Positions 22,235-32,930 of a DNA stretch of 64,000 bases are shown here, piece after piece. Positions within the stretch are counted from its first letter, which is position 1. Each line of letters begins with the position of its first letter. Source of the DNA: Diphasiastrum complanatum (lineage: Eukaryota; Streptophyta; Lycopodiopsida; Lycopodiales; Lycopodiaceae); the NCBI GenBank assembly GCA_029204225.1, contig CM055098.1, positions 55,250,282 to 55,314,281 of the forward strand. The letters run 5' to 3'. The notes under the pieces were generated by a model. It searched no databases. It had not been told where the DNA came from and saw only the letters and a program-made list of their open reading frames with translations. The translations under genes were made by a program, and so were the position numbers.

Positions 22235-24217
22235 GATTTGCATGGGAGATTACTATCCATGCTAAAAGATCCTTAAATTAGTGCAAATATTTGGATTCCT
22301 CTTCAAATAACAAGGCCTTCCCCAACAACCAAGAGGCATTATTGCAAAATTTGTCTTGGACTCCATTTTTTTTCTTAAAATTTGTATAGACGATGTTCTT
22401 AAGAAATTTTGGAGTGTTAAACTTATGAGGGCAAAAGTCCCAAGGGTAACATTCCTTCCCAAGGGTAATGTTTAGATTTTTTTTATCATGCTCAAGTGTC
22501 AATCTCTCATCCACATGAGAGCTTTGGTGGAAGGTCTAAATCGTTGAGACTTACATGTAAATTTAAAATACAAAGAGATATGCGACCCATAAACAAAGTG
22601 ACAAAGTGTTGCCCAAAAACACTTTGAGTTGCAAAAATAAATCCTCCTTTGCCATCAGTTAGAATGAGAGATCTGTGACTTTCACACCCCACCTTTTTCA
22701 ATTATGTTGAATTATAACTCAACTTAGCAACCTCACCATTATTCTACACCTACTAGATGCAAGTTGTTTAGTCCATGTCCAATTTAATGAAGATTTGGAA
22801 CAATTCTAGACATGGGCATTAAGCCTCCACTGCCAAGTTTATTAGTTATGCCTTGAAATTCTATCCATGGCCAATTTGGTAATTACTGATAATCTTGAGA
22901 TGGCCAAAGCACTCCAATAGTGAGCAGTACACGGTGTGTGACGACTATATGCATGCCGAGTGACTATCAGTTGGAACTAGAGTTGAGTCCAGTTAGTGCG
23001 GGCATGGACACGTGCACAGACTACTTGGTTCTATGTATCCTTTGAGGCTTTTGGTGACTGATTGAAGGCTTTTACTTGGTTGGTTGGGTGGTTTGGCTCA
23101 ACAACGTCCTTGTAAGTCTAGATTGATAGTTGTTAGAATTAAAAGCTATAATTTATACTGTCAACAAAAAGTTAGTTTTGTAAGTTGAGTAATGTACTTG
23201 GAACGTGTATACATATATTCTATATTTGGTTCGATTTGGCCATGTATGGGCCAAGTGTTTGGACAGAATTGAGTTTCAGCAATAGTAGTTTTGCTATGCA
23301 AGGTTGTATTATGAAAAAGACGTGTACTATATATAGTTCTTTTGTGTGAAGAGAACGAGTGGCCAGTATGGACACCATGACTCTCAGACCTAGATCACAT
23401 TCTTTTTCTCTAGGAGACGCTCCAGGGAAAACCTTGAGGCTGATATTTTGTTAGAGGATGAGTCAGATATCCCTTGTCGCTGTCTTCACCAGAATCGATG
23501 ACAACGTATTGCTTCCAGACTACACTTTATGGTACTAGGAGCTTTGTAGATCCAAAGCCACTACGAGTAGGTCCAATGTTTCCTCTTCAGTACTTGCATC
23601 ATCATCATCATCTTCATCTATCCTTGCTTTCTTCAGCAGAGGTCTATTATCGAGTTTGGATTGATTGTTGTTGTATAACTTTAGCTACATTGTACCCCAT
23701 TGTATAGTCTCTTAGATTTTTTTCATGAAAGTAGAGCAGAGATATGTATAGCTTTTAATCATTTTCTATTTAGTAATTGTTTTGTTTTTGCCAGACATTT
23801 ATATGCTCCTTTTAGTATTTATCATACTTTATGACCTTATGCACATAAGGGCCCCAATTCCATTACAGTCACAATTAACTTACAGGTTGTTGGTCTACTG
23901 ATCCCTAGCATGGACACGCTACCCGAGACCAATTGTGGGCATGGCAATGATAGCGTCCCCTAATCTCATAATAAATAAGGCATATGAATAGGAAATGCTC
24001 CTCTAACTCCACCTCTCCCAATTGCATAATTGACAAAGTCTACTGAGATGGAAAATGCCCTAGAAATGCCTGATTTCCACATATAACTAGTGTGAGAAAA
24101 CTCAAAAATGTCCCAATGTAAATTTGAGGCAATGTGAGAGTCCACTATCCAAGTAACGAGATAAAATTGGGACCCCAGAACTGTCCAGCTCTAGGAAACT
24201 AGAACGGTAGAAGTTCG
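21311..24217. other. Intergenic, simple repeats only
   Basis: I find no supported gene. There is a G-run at about 21927-21942 and a GA microsatellite at 22154-22227. A TATA-like CTATATATAG near 23330 lies in a region starting TGTTAGAATT near 23131, which might be a decayed solo LTR but has no confirmed end. Confidence 0.5.
22154..22227. repeat. (GA)n microsatellite
   Basis: About 37 uninterrupted GA units; any reading frame across it is an artefact. Confidence 0.97.
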
Positions 24218-24229
24218 GCTTTGATACCA
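24218..24229 (-). other. Primer binding site, initiator-Met type
   Basis: On the minus strand this reads TGGTATCAAAGC, one base from the classic TGGTATCAGAGC. It lies just downstream (minus-strand sense) of the LTR-like region ending near 24235, where an internal region would normally begin. Confidence 0.5.
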
Positions 24230-24935
24230 ACATGACCCTGCCATGCCACTCAAGAATATGCATGATAAATAACCCTACTAATGTATTAATGGGAGCCCAC
24301 TGCTAGATCTGAAATATCAATGCCATATGTACGTAGTAGATGAGAAGCCTGAGAGTGCCATGATTCCTGATGGCCCTAGTGATGAAGCTGCCGAGAAGAG
24401 AGTAAATTAGCTATGTGTGGGTAACGTGAAACCGAAAGACTCTCAGCTCTAAATATATATAATCAACCTGAAAATAGCCTCAACCCAAGGTGGTATGACA
24501 ACAAACTCATTTATGATCCAGAAAGGATAGTTTATATCTCCATTGTGTGGAGTTTACAAGATAGCTAAACACAGAATCACAAGACTAGTTGATGTTAATC
24601 AACTAATCAATTACTCTCCATCGTTGCCACTCGTTTTAGATGGGCGTGAAGTCTACGATTCCAAACCCATTGAGCTACCAGCTGGCAGCGCGAAAGATTC
24701 TCCTTCGTTTGTTTCGTTTCCTTCGTTTTCTTTCGTTCTCTTTGTTTCTTTCGTAACTTTTCGTTTTGCGTCCTTTTGCAGTTTGTGGTCCTGGAGGTAT
24801 GTTTACGATTGACGAATGATTCGTGAATCGTTCGTCCTTCGAGTCAAGGCACGTTGACTTTCGCGAATTGTTCTCGTTCGACTTCGCTTCGTGTTCGTGT
24901 TGCAGCAAAGTTGCAGGAGTTCACCATTTCTGACA
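24230..24935 (-). repeat. Copia 3' LTR candidate
   Basis: On the minus strand, RNase H is followed by the purine-rich TTCAAGAGGGAG and then TGTCAGAAATGG at 24935, the expected layout for polypurine tract and LTR start. The end is placed before the primer-site-like sequence at 24218-24229 and ends GGGTCA or nearby. No second copy of this LTR was found in the window, so the boundaries are provisional. Confidence 0.5.
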
Positions 24936-26580
24936 CTCCCTCTTGAACCTTGCAGCTTTGTACGTTCAATCCAATTGCCTTTCTTTGCTTGCCAAAGAGT
25001 GGCTTGTCGAGCAACTTTGTGAGCAGATCTGCAATCATGTCTTCTGATTTTATATACTGGACCTTGAGCTCTCCTTTCAAGATCAAATCTCGAATGTGAT
25101 GGTACTTCAGAGGTATGTGTCGTGTCTTTGAATGGAAGACAGGATCCTGGGACAGATAGATGGCACTCTGAGAGTCCATCATCATCGTGCTTGGCCCTTC
25201 TTGTGGTATCCCGATTGCCTCCAGCATCATCTGCAGCCACACTACCTCATTCGCCACCTTTGAAGCTGCAACATATTCAGCTTCGCAAGAGGATTGAGCC
25301 ACCAAGGTTTGCTTTTTGCATATCCAGCTGATTGCAGCTCCGCACGCTATTGTACATCCTCCAGTAACGGACTTGCTATCATCTTTGCAGCTCGCCCAGC
25401 TTGCATCACTATAGTGGTGCAGCTCGAATCTTTTTTTTCGTTTTCAGCTCTGTAGGTTAATCCCATATTCTGGGTATGCTTCAGATACTGTAGGATTCGT
25501 TTTGCCATTTGCCAATGTATCAGACCAGGATTGGAAGAGAATTGGCTCAAGGCGTAAACAGAGAAAGCTAGATTGGGTCTGGTACAAATTGTGAGGTACA
25601 TCAAACTATCGATTAAGTTTTGGTAGGGTATACTTGCCATCTTCTGTTTTTCCTCTTCCGTTTTTGGGCAATCTTGCTTCGTGAGCTTGGCTCCAGCTAT
25701 CATTGGCGTGGCCTTTTCTTTGCATTCCATCACGTGGTACTGCTTGAGCACCTTTTTGGCGTATTCTGACTGACTCAAGTGCATTTCGCCGTTTGTTCGA
25801 TCTCTTCTGATCTCTAGACCGAGGATTTTGTTGCTTCTCCAAGATCTGTGATTTCATAGCTCTCAGAAATCTGACTCTTTGTGTCTTTTATCAACATCAA
25901 GGAATTTCCTATCATTAGGGAATCATCCACGAAGATAGTCAGTATCACAAAATCTTTTTCTACTCTTTTCATGTAGACATTGCAGTCTGGTTGTGTAGGA
26001 TTGAAGTCTAGAGACTTCAGAAGACCATCGAGCTTCTTGTACCAAGCTCGTGATGCCTGTTTTAGACCATAGATGCATCTCTGCAACCGACAAACATATT
26101 GTCGATTGTCGGGGGTCTTCAAAACATTCAGGCTGCCTCATGAAGATTTTCTCCTCTAGATCTCTGTGGAGAAAGGCTGTTTTCACATCAATCTGGTGAA
26201 TTTTCAGATTGTGTTGTGTGGCATATGCAAGGAGTAGTCGTATGCTTGTCATCTTGACCATCGACAAATATGTGTCGAAATAATCAACACCATATCTTTG
26301 CGTGTAGCCCTTTGCGACAAGCCTTGCTTTGTAGCGGCCAATCGTGCCATCTGATTTCATCTTTTTCTTGTACACCCACTTGCAGTCGACTATTTTCCTG
26401 TTTTCTGGCAGTGGCTCCAATGTCCATGCCTCGTTTCGCCTCATCGACTCGATCTCCTCTAACATTGCCAGAATTCTCCCTCTGGACTCTGGATAGCTTC
26501 TTGAAATGTTGCTGGCTCTTCAATGAAGCTGTAGTATTTGAACTGTGTATCTTCGCTCCACTGAAGATTCTCAGAGTAAC
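24936..26580 (-). pseudogene. Decayed Ty1/copia reverse transcriptase and RNase H
   Basis: Broken minus-strand frames give a near-complete copia RT-RNase H. They show the pre-RT segment (EEIESMRRNEAWTLEPLP, then DCKWVYKKK), the palm (QIDVKTAFLHRDLEE), CIYGLKQASRAWY, and IFVDDSLMIG where YVDD is usual. LMYLTICTRPNLAFSV and the RNase H segment (AQSSCEAEYVA, then KTRHIPLKYHHIRD) follow. At least three frame changes occur (frames ending near 25923, 25814, 25347 and 24844). The integrase that should precede it is missing; an unrelated reading frame sits upstream instead. Confidence 0.88.
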
Positions 26581-26639
26581 GATCTGGAGGTCATGTACAA
26601 AATTGCTTATAACGAAGTGACTTCCTTCGGTCTTGCAGA

Positions 26640-29022
26640 TTGTGTCGAATCTTCGCAAAATAATCAGCAAGGTTTCGCTCCCAATCCACATAAAGACTGA
26701 AAAGTTCGGGATAGGCCATATTTACATTGATCAGCAAACCTGCATCATGAAAAATGCCTAAATCTGCAACACCTTTTGGTTTGTACAATTGGAACCGCGA
26801 TTTTTGCTTCCAAAATTGTCGCTTATTGTCTTCATTTTGCAAAAATTGATATTCTTTAATATGGATATACTCTAAGGCATACATAGCAGAAGAGCCATTG
26901 TATAACTCAGCTGATCCGAAAGGCATGACTTGGAATTTTCCCTGAATTATGCCCCAGTAGAGACATCCTTTCTGCTCGATAGATAACTGGGCCCATAACT
27001 AGAGAAAATCGTCCTTTTCCCATGGTGTCTTCCAATCATCGAAGGCGATGCCTACTGCGCCTAGCATCATATAATCCACACCCATTGTAATTCAATGTTA
27101 AAAGCTTGTGGACATTCCTGAATCGATTAGCAAATGCATTGAACCTTTCAGCACATACCTTCGACTGGTTTTGACGTGGTCGCTTTGTCTACGTAGCTGC
27201 TGTTGCCATATCTTGAGTTTGTAACTCAGCAACTAACTTTTGATCATCCAATTGCTTCTTGAGATCAGACAACTCCTGTTTGAGCTTGTCGATCTTTGCT
27301 ATTGCCTCCACATACTCTGGGTGGTCAGGAACTCCCGAGCAGGCAGGCACAACTTGAAGTTGCTGCGTCAGATCATCTATTCGTAGCCGTTGTGAGAGTC
27401 TAGCCCGCTGTAAGTTTGGGTGGCTTCAATAGACAACTCCTTCAACTTAGCCAACTCTTTTTCGACTAGCACCTTCACATCTTCGAGCGGTTGCAAGAAC
27501 TTGACGCAAAAATTATCGAGCATATGGCCTTGGAGCTGGTTCAGTTTCGAGAGGTCTATTGTGATAGAGTTTGCATTGCTGCACAAGGCAAGCACAGTTT
27601 CTGCCTTTATTCGTGTCGCTCGCTCCTCCTACAAATGTTTCTGGAGAGCGACATTGTGCTTATTGGCATCCAACAGTTGTTGTTTTAAAGAATCAATAGT
27701 AGTCTGATAATTTACAGACTTGGCCTCAATTGCCTTATTGATTTCTTTCAAAGAATCTGCTTCCTTGGTGGCGGTGTGAAACTATGCTTCGAAAAAACGA
27801 TTTCGGTCGATCAGCTTGGTGTTGTCTGATTCGAGCAAATCAATTTTCTCATAAGACTCTTTGAGAGAGTCTTGAAACTTCCGCTCTACTTCTATCAGGT
27901 CCAAGATGTTCTTCTGATTGAATCGATCAAATTCATATATATCAGCCACTAAATTATTGGCTGTGCTGGTCATGGATGTAAACCACCGGGGCTGGTTGTC
28001 AGGTTCATCATCATCTTCATCAGCTGCCCCGATGTCTTCTACTGCAGCTGCTCGAGCCTTGGCTGAAGTGTCGGATGGAGTTTTGTCTTCATCCGAGGTG
28101 CTTGAATTCTTCTACTTCTGTGAGGTTGAAGCAGAGGTTGGCTTTGTTGATTCAGCAGCAGCAGGTTCATCCGTATCCCTGGCAATAGCAGTGGCAGTGG
28201 CAATGGCACTATCAATGTCTATAGCAGTGATAGGTGCTACTTGGATTGGTGGGGCATGTGCTGCTGTGGTAGTCGTGGCAGGCATGGTCAGAAGACTGGA
28301 TAGGTCGACTGGTGTTGGGGGAAACAGTCTTCACATCAATGAACATTCCTCCTGATCGCTTAAGACTCCAAAATGCTCACACATATGCAAGACATGTGCT
28401 CTGACTGTAGAGCGCTTGTTATTTTACCATGTATTATTTTCGAAAAATGCGACACCAAATCGGTGTTTTCACCATAAGGTGATTTCTTGTGTTTGACCCA
28501 CCTCAAAAATGCCTTGTATGCAATGATGCCAAAGCATACAGGATTGCCGGCTAAAGCGTCTAATAAATACCCAAAATTCTGTACCGAAATGGTAGCATCC
28601 ACATCCGTCACAAAGATAACTTGATTGGCGTATTAGTACAAAACATTTTGAATGTGGCATCCTTGATCAGAAAAATTTTGTAGCCCTTCGTAGGTACGAA
28701 GCAGTTGCTCAGAAAATATTTATCTTCGTCCATGACGTCTCTGTTCGTAGAAATGACTTTACCATCAAGTGGCAAACCCAGAGCTGTGGAGAATACTTCC
28801 TCCGAGATAGTTAAAAATTTGTCTCACACATGAACTTTAAAATCAACATCAGATACTGAGTGGATGGAATTCACGAACTCAATACTGACTTCATAAAGGA
28901 TGAATAATGGTTCCACTTTCAAGCTTCCCAATCTGCATTGATTCAAAAAGGACTGGATTGATGCCAACCGGACTCCTGCGCGTGCTTTCTAGTTGATAGA
29001 AGAGTTGGATCCAGAAGCCATT
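26640..29022 (-). pseudogene. Unassigned retroelement-associated reading frame with coiled coils
   Basis: Read on the minus strand from an ATG at 29022 (MASGSNSSIN), broken frames give an N-terminal globular part (ALGLPLDGKVISTNRDV; NFGYLLDALAGNPVCFG; SHFSKIIHGKITSAL). A Ser/Pro/Thr-rich or low-complexity linker follows (about 28000-28340). Two coiled-coil stretches come next (27973-27782, VERKFQDSLKESYEKIDLLE; 27595-27377, EKELAKLKELSIEA), then a C-terminal part (26926-26591, YIHIKEYQFLQNEDNKRQF). It sits between the truncated RT of one copia fragment and the RT of another. I do not recognise the family. The plan resembles the extra frame at 2201-3898, but sequence similarity is at best faint. 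Confidence 0.45.
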
Positions 29023-29194
29023 TTGTCGAATAAATGATGAAAGCTCTGCAGATCGCAACAGGTCATAATATAATGCTTGATCGCAAAGATAGTGATCGTA
29101 AGTAGCAAAAGAAAGTATAAAAAAAAAAACGCAAGAAGAAAGTGTGAGGAGGAAAATAGAAAATGACTATGATATGCAATGACGGTGTGGAAAG

Positions 29195-30185
29195 GATGAT
29201 GACATGTCATGATGATGATGTCATCAACATAGATAAGTAACAGTACAATACCAACATCATCAAACTTAATGTAAAGAGTGGGATCATATTCATTTTGAAC
29301 AAAACAAAGTAAAATGAGATAGCAATGCAATCTTGAATTCCAAGATCTCGAGGCTTGCTTCAAGCCATAGATGCTTCTTTGGAGAGGGCACACTTTGTCC
29401 TCCATTCCATGCTTGATGAACCCTTGTGGCTGTTGGCTCCGCTTTTTCCCTTGAAGATCTCCTTGGAGTGATAGGAGGGTTTGGTGCATGCTCCTCCATG
29501 TACTCCTCCTAGAAATCTAGATCTTGCTCCTCGGCCATCTTCTTCTTGATTGTTGGGGTACTTGAGCCTTCTTCAAGCATATGCATATTATGTTCATAAA
29601 AAATAATATCTCTTGAAACAACAAATTTGTTCAAGGATGGAATATAGACTTTGTAGCCCTTGCTTGAATTTGCATATCCAAGCATGATCCCTCTTGTGGA
29701 AGATGGATCCTCCTTGGTTCTTGTTTCCAATGGCACATGCACATAACATATACACCCAAAAACTTTCAAATGATTAAGATTGGGTTTCCTTCCATACAAC
29801 ATCTCATAAGGAATTTTGCCTTCAATTGGTTTGCAAGACACCCTATTCAAGTAGTTTGCACATACAAAAGATTCACTCCAAAAAAATTTGGATAAGCAAG
29901 CATCCAATCTTAAAGCCTTAGAACATTCACATAATGTTCTATTTCTTCTTTCAGCAACCCCATTTTGTTGAAAGGTATAGGGACAAGAAATTTCTTTCTT
30001 GAACCCTTCCTCCTCACAAAAGGCCTTAAACCCATTGGAGATGTATTCTCCACCATTGTCACTTCTAAAGATCTTGGTGTTATGATTATGATGCTTTTCC
30101 ACAAACAACTTGAACTTTACAAAAGTATCAAATGCTTGAGACTTGAAGGAAAGTAAGAACACCCAATAATATCTTGAGTAGAATA
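29195..30185 (-). pseudogene. Copia integrase and truncated RT
   Basis: From 30185 down, the minus strand encodes the copia integrase core, starting within its first catalytic strand (YSRYYWVF). It continues FRSDNGGEY, PYTFQQNGVAERRNRT and the C-terminal VFGCICYVHVP and GIMLGYANSSKGYKVYI. After a stop near 29509, an RT remnant follows (VCPLQRSIYGLKQASRSWN, then LIYVDDIIIM at about 29215). The first two thirds of RT are deleted. The integrase begins exactly where the opposite-strand fragment at 30186-30830 would need to continue. Confidence 0.88.
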
Positions 30186-30830
30186 TGTCGGGTAAAAGGG
30201 AATAATTTCTCTCGACTCATATTTTATGCACGACCTATAAAGTCCATTTTTACAACAAATGATCATGAATTTAAAGTTGAAGGTGTGGGATCCATTCTCT
30301 TATGCTTAGGATCTAACAAGAAGACTAAGATAGATGGTGTTCTCTTCATTCCTAGCATCACTAAGAATTTGCTTAGCGTTGGCCAACTTTTAAATCATGA
30401 TTTCATTGCGGAATTCTCTACTAATGTGACATCAAGAAGAATGGGAATATCATAGCAAGAGGAACAAGGTTTGGAAGGTTATTTAAGCATCATGCTTTTT
30501 TTATCCTAACCAATTTGTGATGGTAGCCAAGGAAAACAAAATGACCACATTTGATTTGTGACACAAGGGGCTTGGTCACATCAATACCAAGTCTATGGAA
30601 GCCATGTGCAAGCAAGAGCTTGCTCTAGGCCTTCCAAAATCCATGGCAAAGGAGGAAAAGGTTTGTGAAGGATGTGCTTTGTATAAAGCGCATAGGTTGT
30701 CTTTCTCTAACTCTATCACTAAGACTAGTCACCCTCTTAGTTGATTTATTTGGATGTACATTTTGCAAGCACAAGGAGCAATGGTGGAGCCACAATGTTT
30801 GTAAGCTTTAATGATGAATCCTGTAAGAAT
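30186..30830 (+). pseudogene. Inverted copia protease-end and pre-integrase segment
   Basis: Plus-strand frames give the region after the copia protease (KIDGVLFIPSITKNLLSVGQ) and the pre-integrase zinc-binding segment (GLGHINTKSMEAMC, then KVCEGCALYKAHRL). They end at the start of integrase around 30770. This segment points away from the integrase fragment on the other strand that starts at 30185, so the two look like parts of one element separated by an inversion. Confidence 0.75.
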
Positions 30831-32930
30831 CATATTGGAAAAATATGATTGAGATCAAGGAGGAGCTTGATGAAGAGGAGGAACAAAACTCGAGAGCTCC
30901 AACTATTTCAAAGAGAGCCACAAGAGCAAAGATGGAGCTATCAATGCTCATTTTTGTGGACAAGGAAATGCAAGTTGAAAAGGGGGGTACATTTTGTATT
31001 TCATTTGTCAAAGTTTGTAATGAAGTTGCTTTGAATTCTAAAGTATAGAATGCAAGGTGGTAGTCATGTCTACTTACTCTTGAATGTGCTAGAAGTAAGC
31101 ATGATATTTTCATTCATAAGTTGAAAGATTGTGACTTCATTTTCAAAGAGACATATTGTGAACCTTGTATGAGAATAAGTGAATCATCCTTGAAAGACAC
31201 TTATATCCATACAAGAGTATTTGGCCTCATTAGTTTCAAACAAGTATGTAATGCAGATCACTAGTGAGAAGCAATTGTGGACTAGTGAATTTGGCATGAA
31301 TGATCTTGGTGATTGCTTCGTTGACTTGAGAAGGAGCACTTCCATCAAGGAAAAATAGACCTAAATCTACAGCATTATGAAGGCTTGAGTAAAGAAAAAG
31401 GAGCAGCAAAAAAGTTTCTTCACATCTCCCTTTACTCATCTTACTTTGTGATTGATAAAAAACATGTCATGTATTTGACAATGTCCTTTGATGATGCTAA
31501 TATGAACATTGTTTTTCATCCTATATCTTATGATGATGAAATAGTGATCACTACTACTTTGGTTAGAGTTTCAAAGAAGGATTCAAAGGCCTCATCTTGT
31601 GATCCATTCATTCTTGAATTTACAAGGAATGAAGACCTTCATTGGAAGGATGACAAATTGAAGTTCGATGAAGTCAAGATGGTGATAGTTCAAACCTTGG
31701 TTGTATGTGCTTCATACAAAAATTGGATCTTATGAAAAGTTGTTATTTTTCATGTTTGTTTTGAGGAGACTGATTTTGCAGCCCAAGGTGTTTGTTCAAC
31801 AACCTACCAAAGACAAAGTTTGGATCTTGAAGATAATCTTTATTGAAGAACCTGACAGTTATGTTGTTTATATTCATGTATTAATTATTGATCCAGGATA
31901 GTCTCATCAAGCTAAATCGTGAGGTGTTGTTTTAACAAAAATTGATAAATTGACTAGTGGAGTATGATCATGGACCCCAAACAATTCCTCCCAACAAGCA
32001 TTGGCCGAAACTTACCTTTCTCTCTCCAATCGACCATTGTGTAGAATCTATATTGAGGCTTCTTATATATTGTCTGCCCTTCCATTTGGTGATAGCAACA
32101 TATTCTAGCCATGACAAAAGCTCTAAACTGGCTAGCCTCGTCTCCTATTCCTTTATTATTTTTTGTCAAGCAAGACGCTAAAAAATAACCTTAGGTTGGG
32201 ATGATTTAAGATAGAGAGAGCTCTTGGATCAACAACCTACTCGAAGCACATCAAGATAATCTCTACCTAAAGAATGTCCAGCTGGTTTTTCTGCTGACAG
32301 CATTGACATAGTCAGCACATAGAGTATGAAATTCCCTTCCGCAGGTGTGAAGCAATGTCACAGCATTTTATTTCTCCAGTACTTCAAATCATGCAAAAAT
32401 GTCATCTCTGGAGGATATCAGGGACCGCAGCCACGTGACTTGAATCTTGGTAGTCCATAAAATCCTCAAAAGCAGTATATGGATCAAAAGAAGTCCATAA
32501 TAAAGTTGAGGGACATTATACCCTATCAAAACTGAAAAACTGGGGCCATAAGATGATTTGAACATAGTCTCCCAAACAGCAACATAAAAATATTTGCAGA
32601 CAAACAACGGTTTTCAATTGCTGGCACTACTCTTGGCTGTAGAAATCTTGCATTGTATTATGAAAACATTTGCTCAAACTAAATGGATGATAAGTACCAT
32701 CATGGACAACAATCTATAATATGAGACACAAACATTACTCTGCATACAGAAGAATATTTAAGGAATACATGACATGTCAAGAATTAACGTAGGAGCAATG
32801 TACATAAAAAAACCAAGAGCTCACACTGCTGCTGTGTTACTGAACAACTTCCAATGCGTATCAAACCGTTCACATTATATAGTGAGTACAGGTTCAATTC
32901 TACTAGATGAATCTCCCGCATCATACATAT
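30831..32930. other. No supported gene; possible retroelement debris
   Basis: Short open frames (for example 31385-31735 on +, LHWKDDKLKFDEVKMVI) have no recognisable domain and no splice or promoter context. The last few hundred bases should include the 3' UTR of the oxidase gene on the minus strand. Confidence 0.4.

Noticed and set aside
22013..22243. Frame encoding a Ser-Leu repeat
   Set aside because: Translation of the GA microsatellite.
24670..24700. Possible tRNA-derived SINE: minus strand TAGCTCAATGGG fits the A-box consensus
   Set aside because: No B box at the right distance, no clover-leaf and no A-tail; it lies inside the presumed copia LTR.
31385..31735. 116-codon open frame as a possible small gene
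   Set aside because: No recognised domain, promoter, splice or polyadenylation context, and surrounded by retroelement debris.
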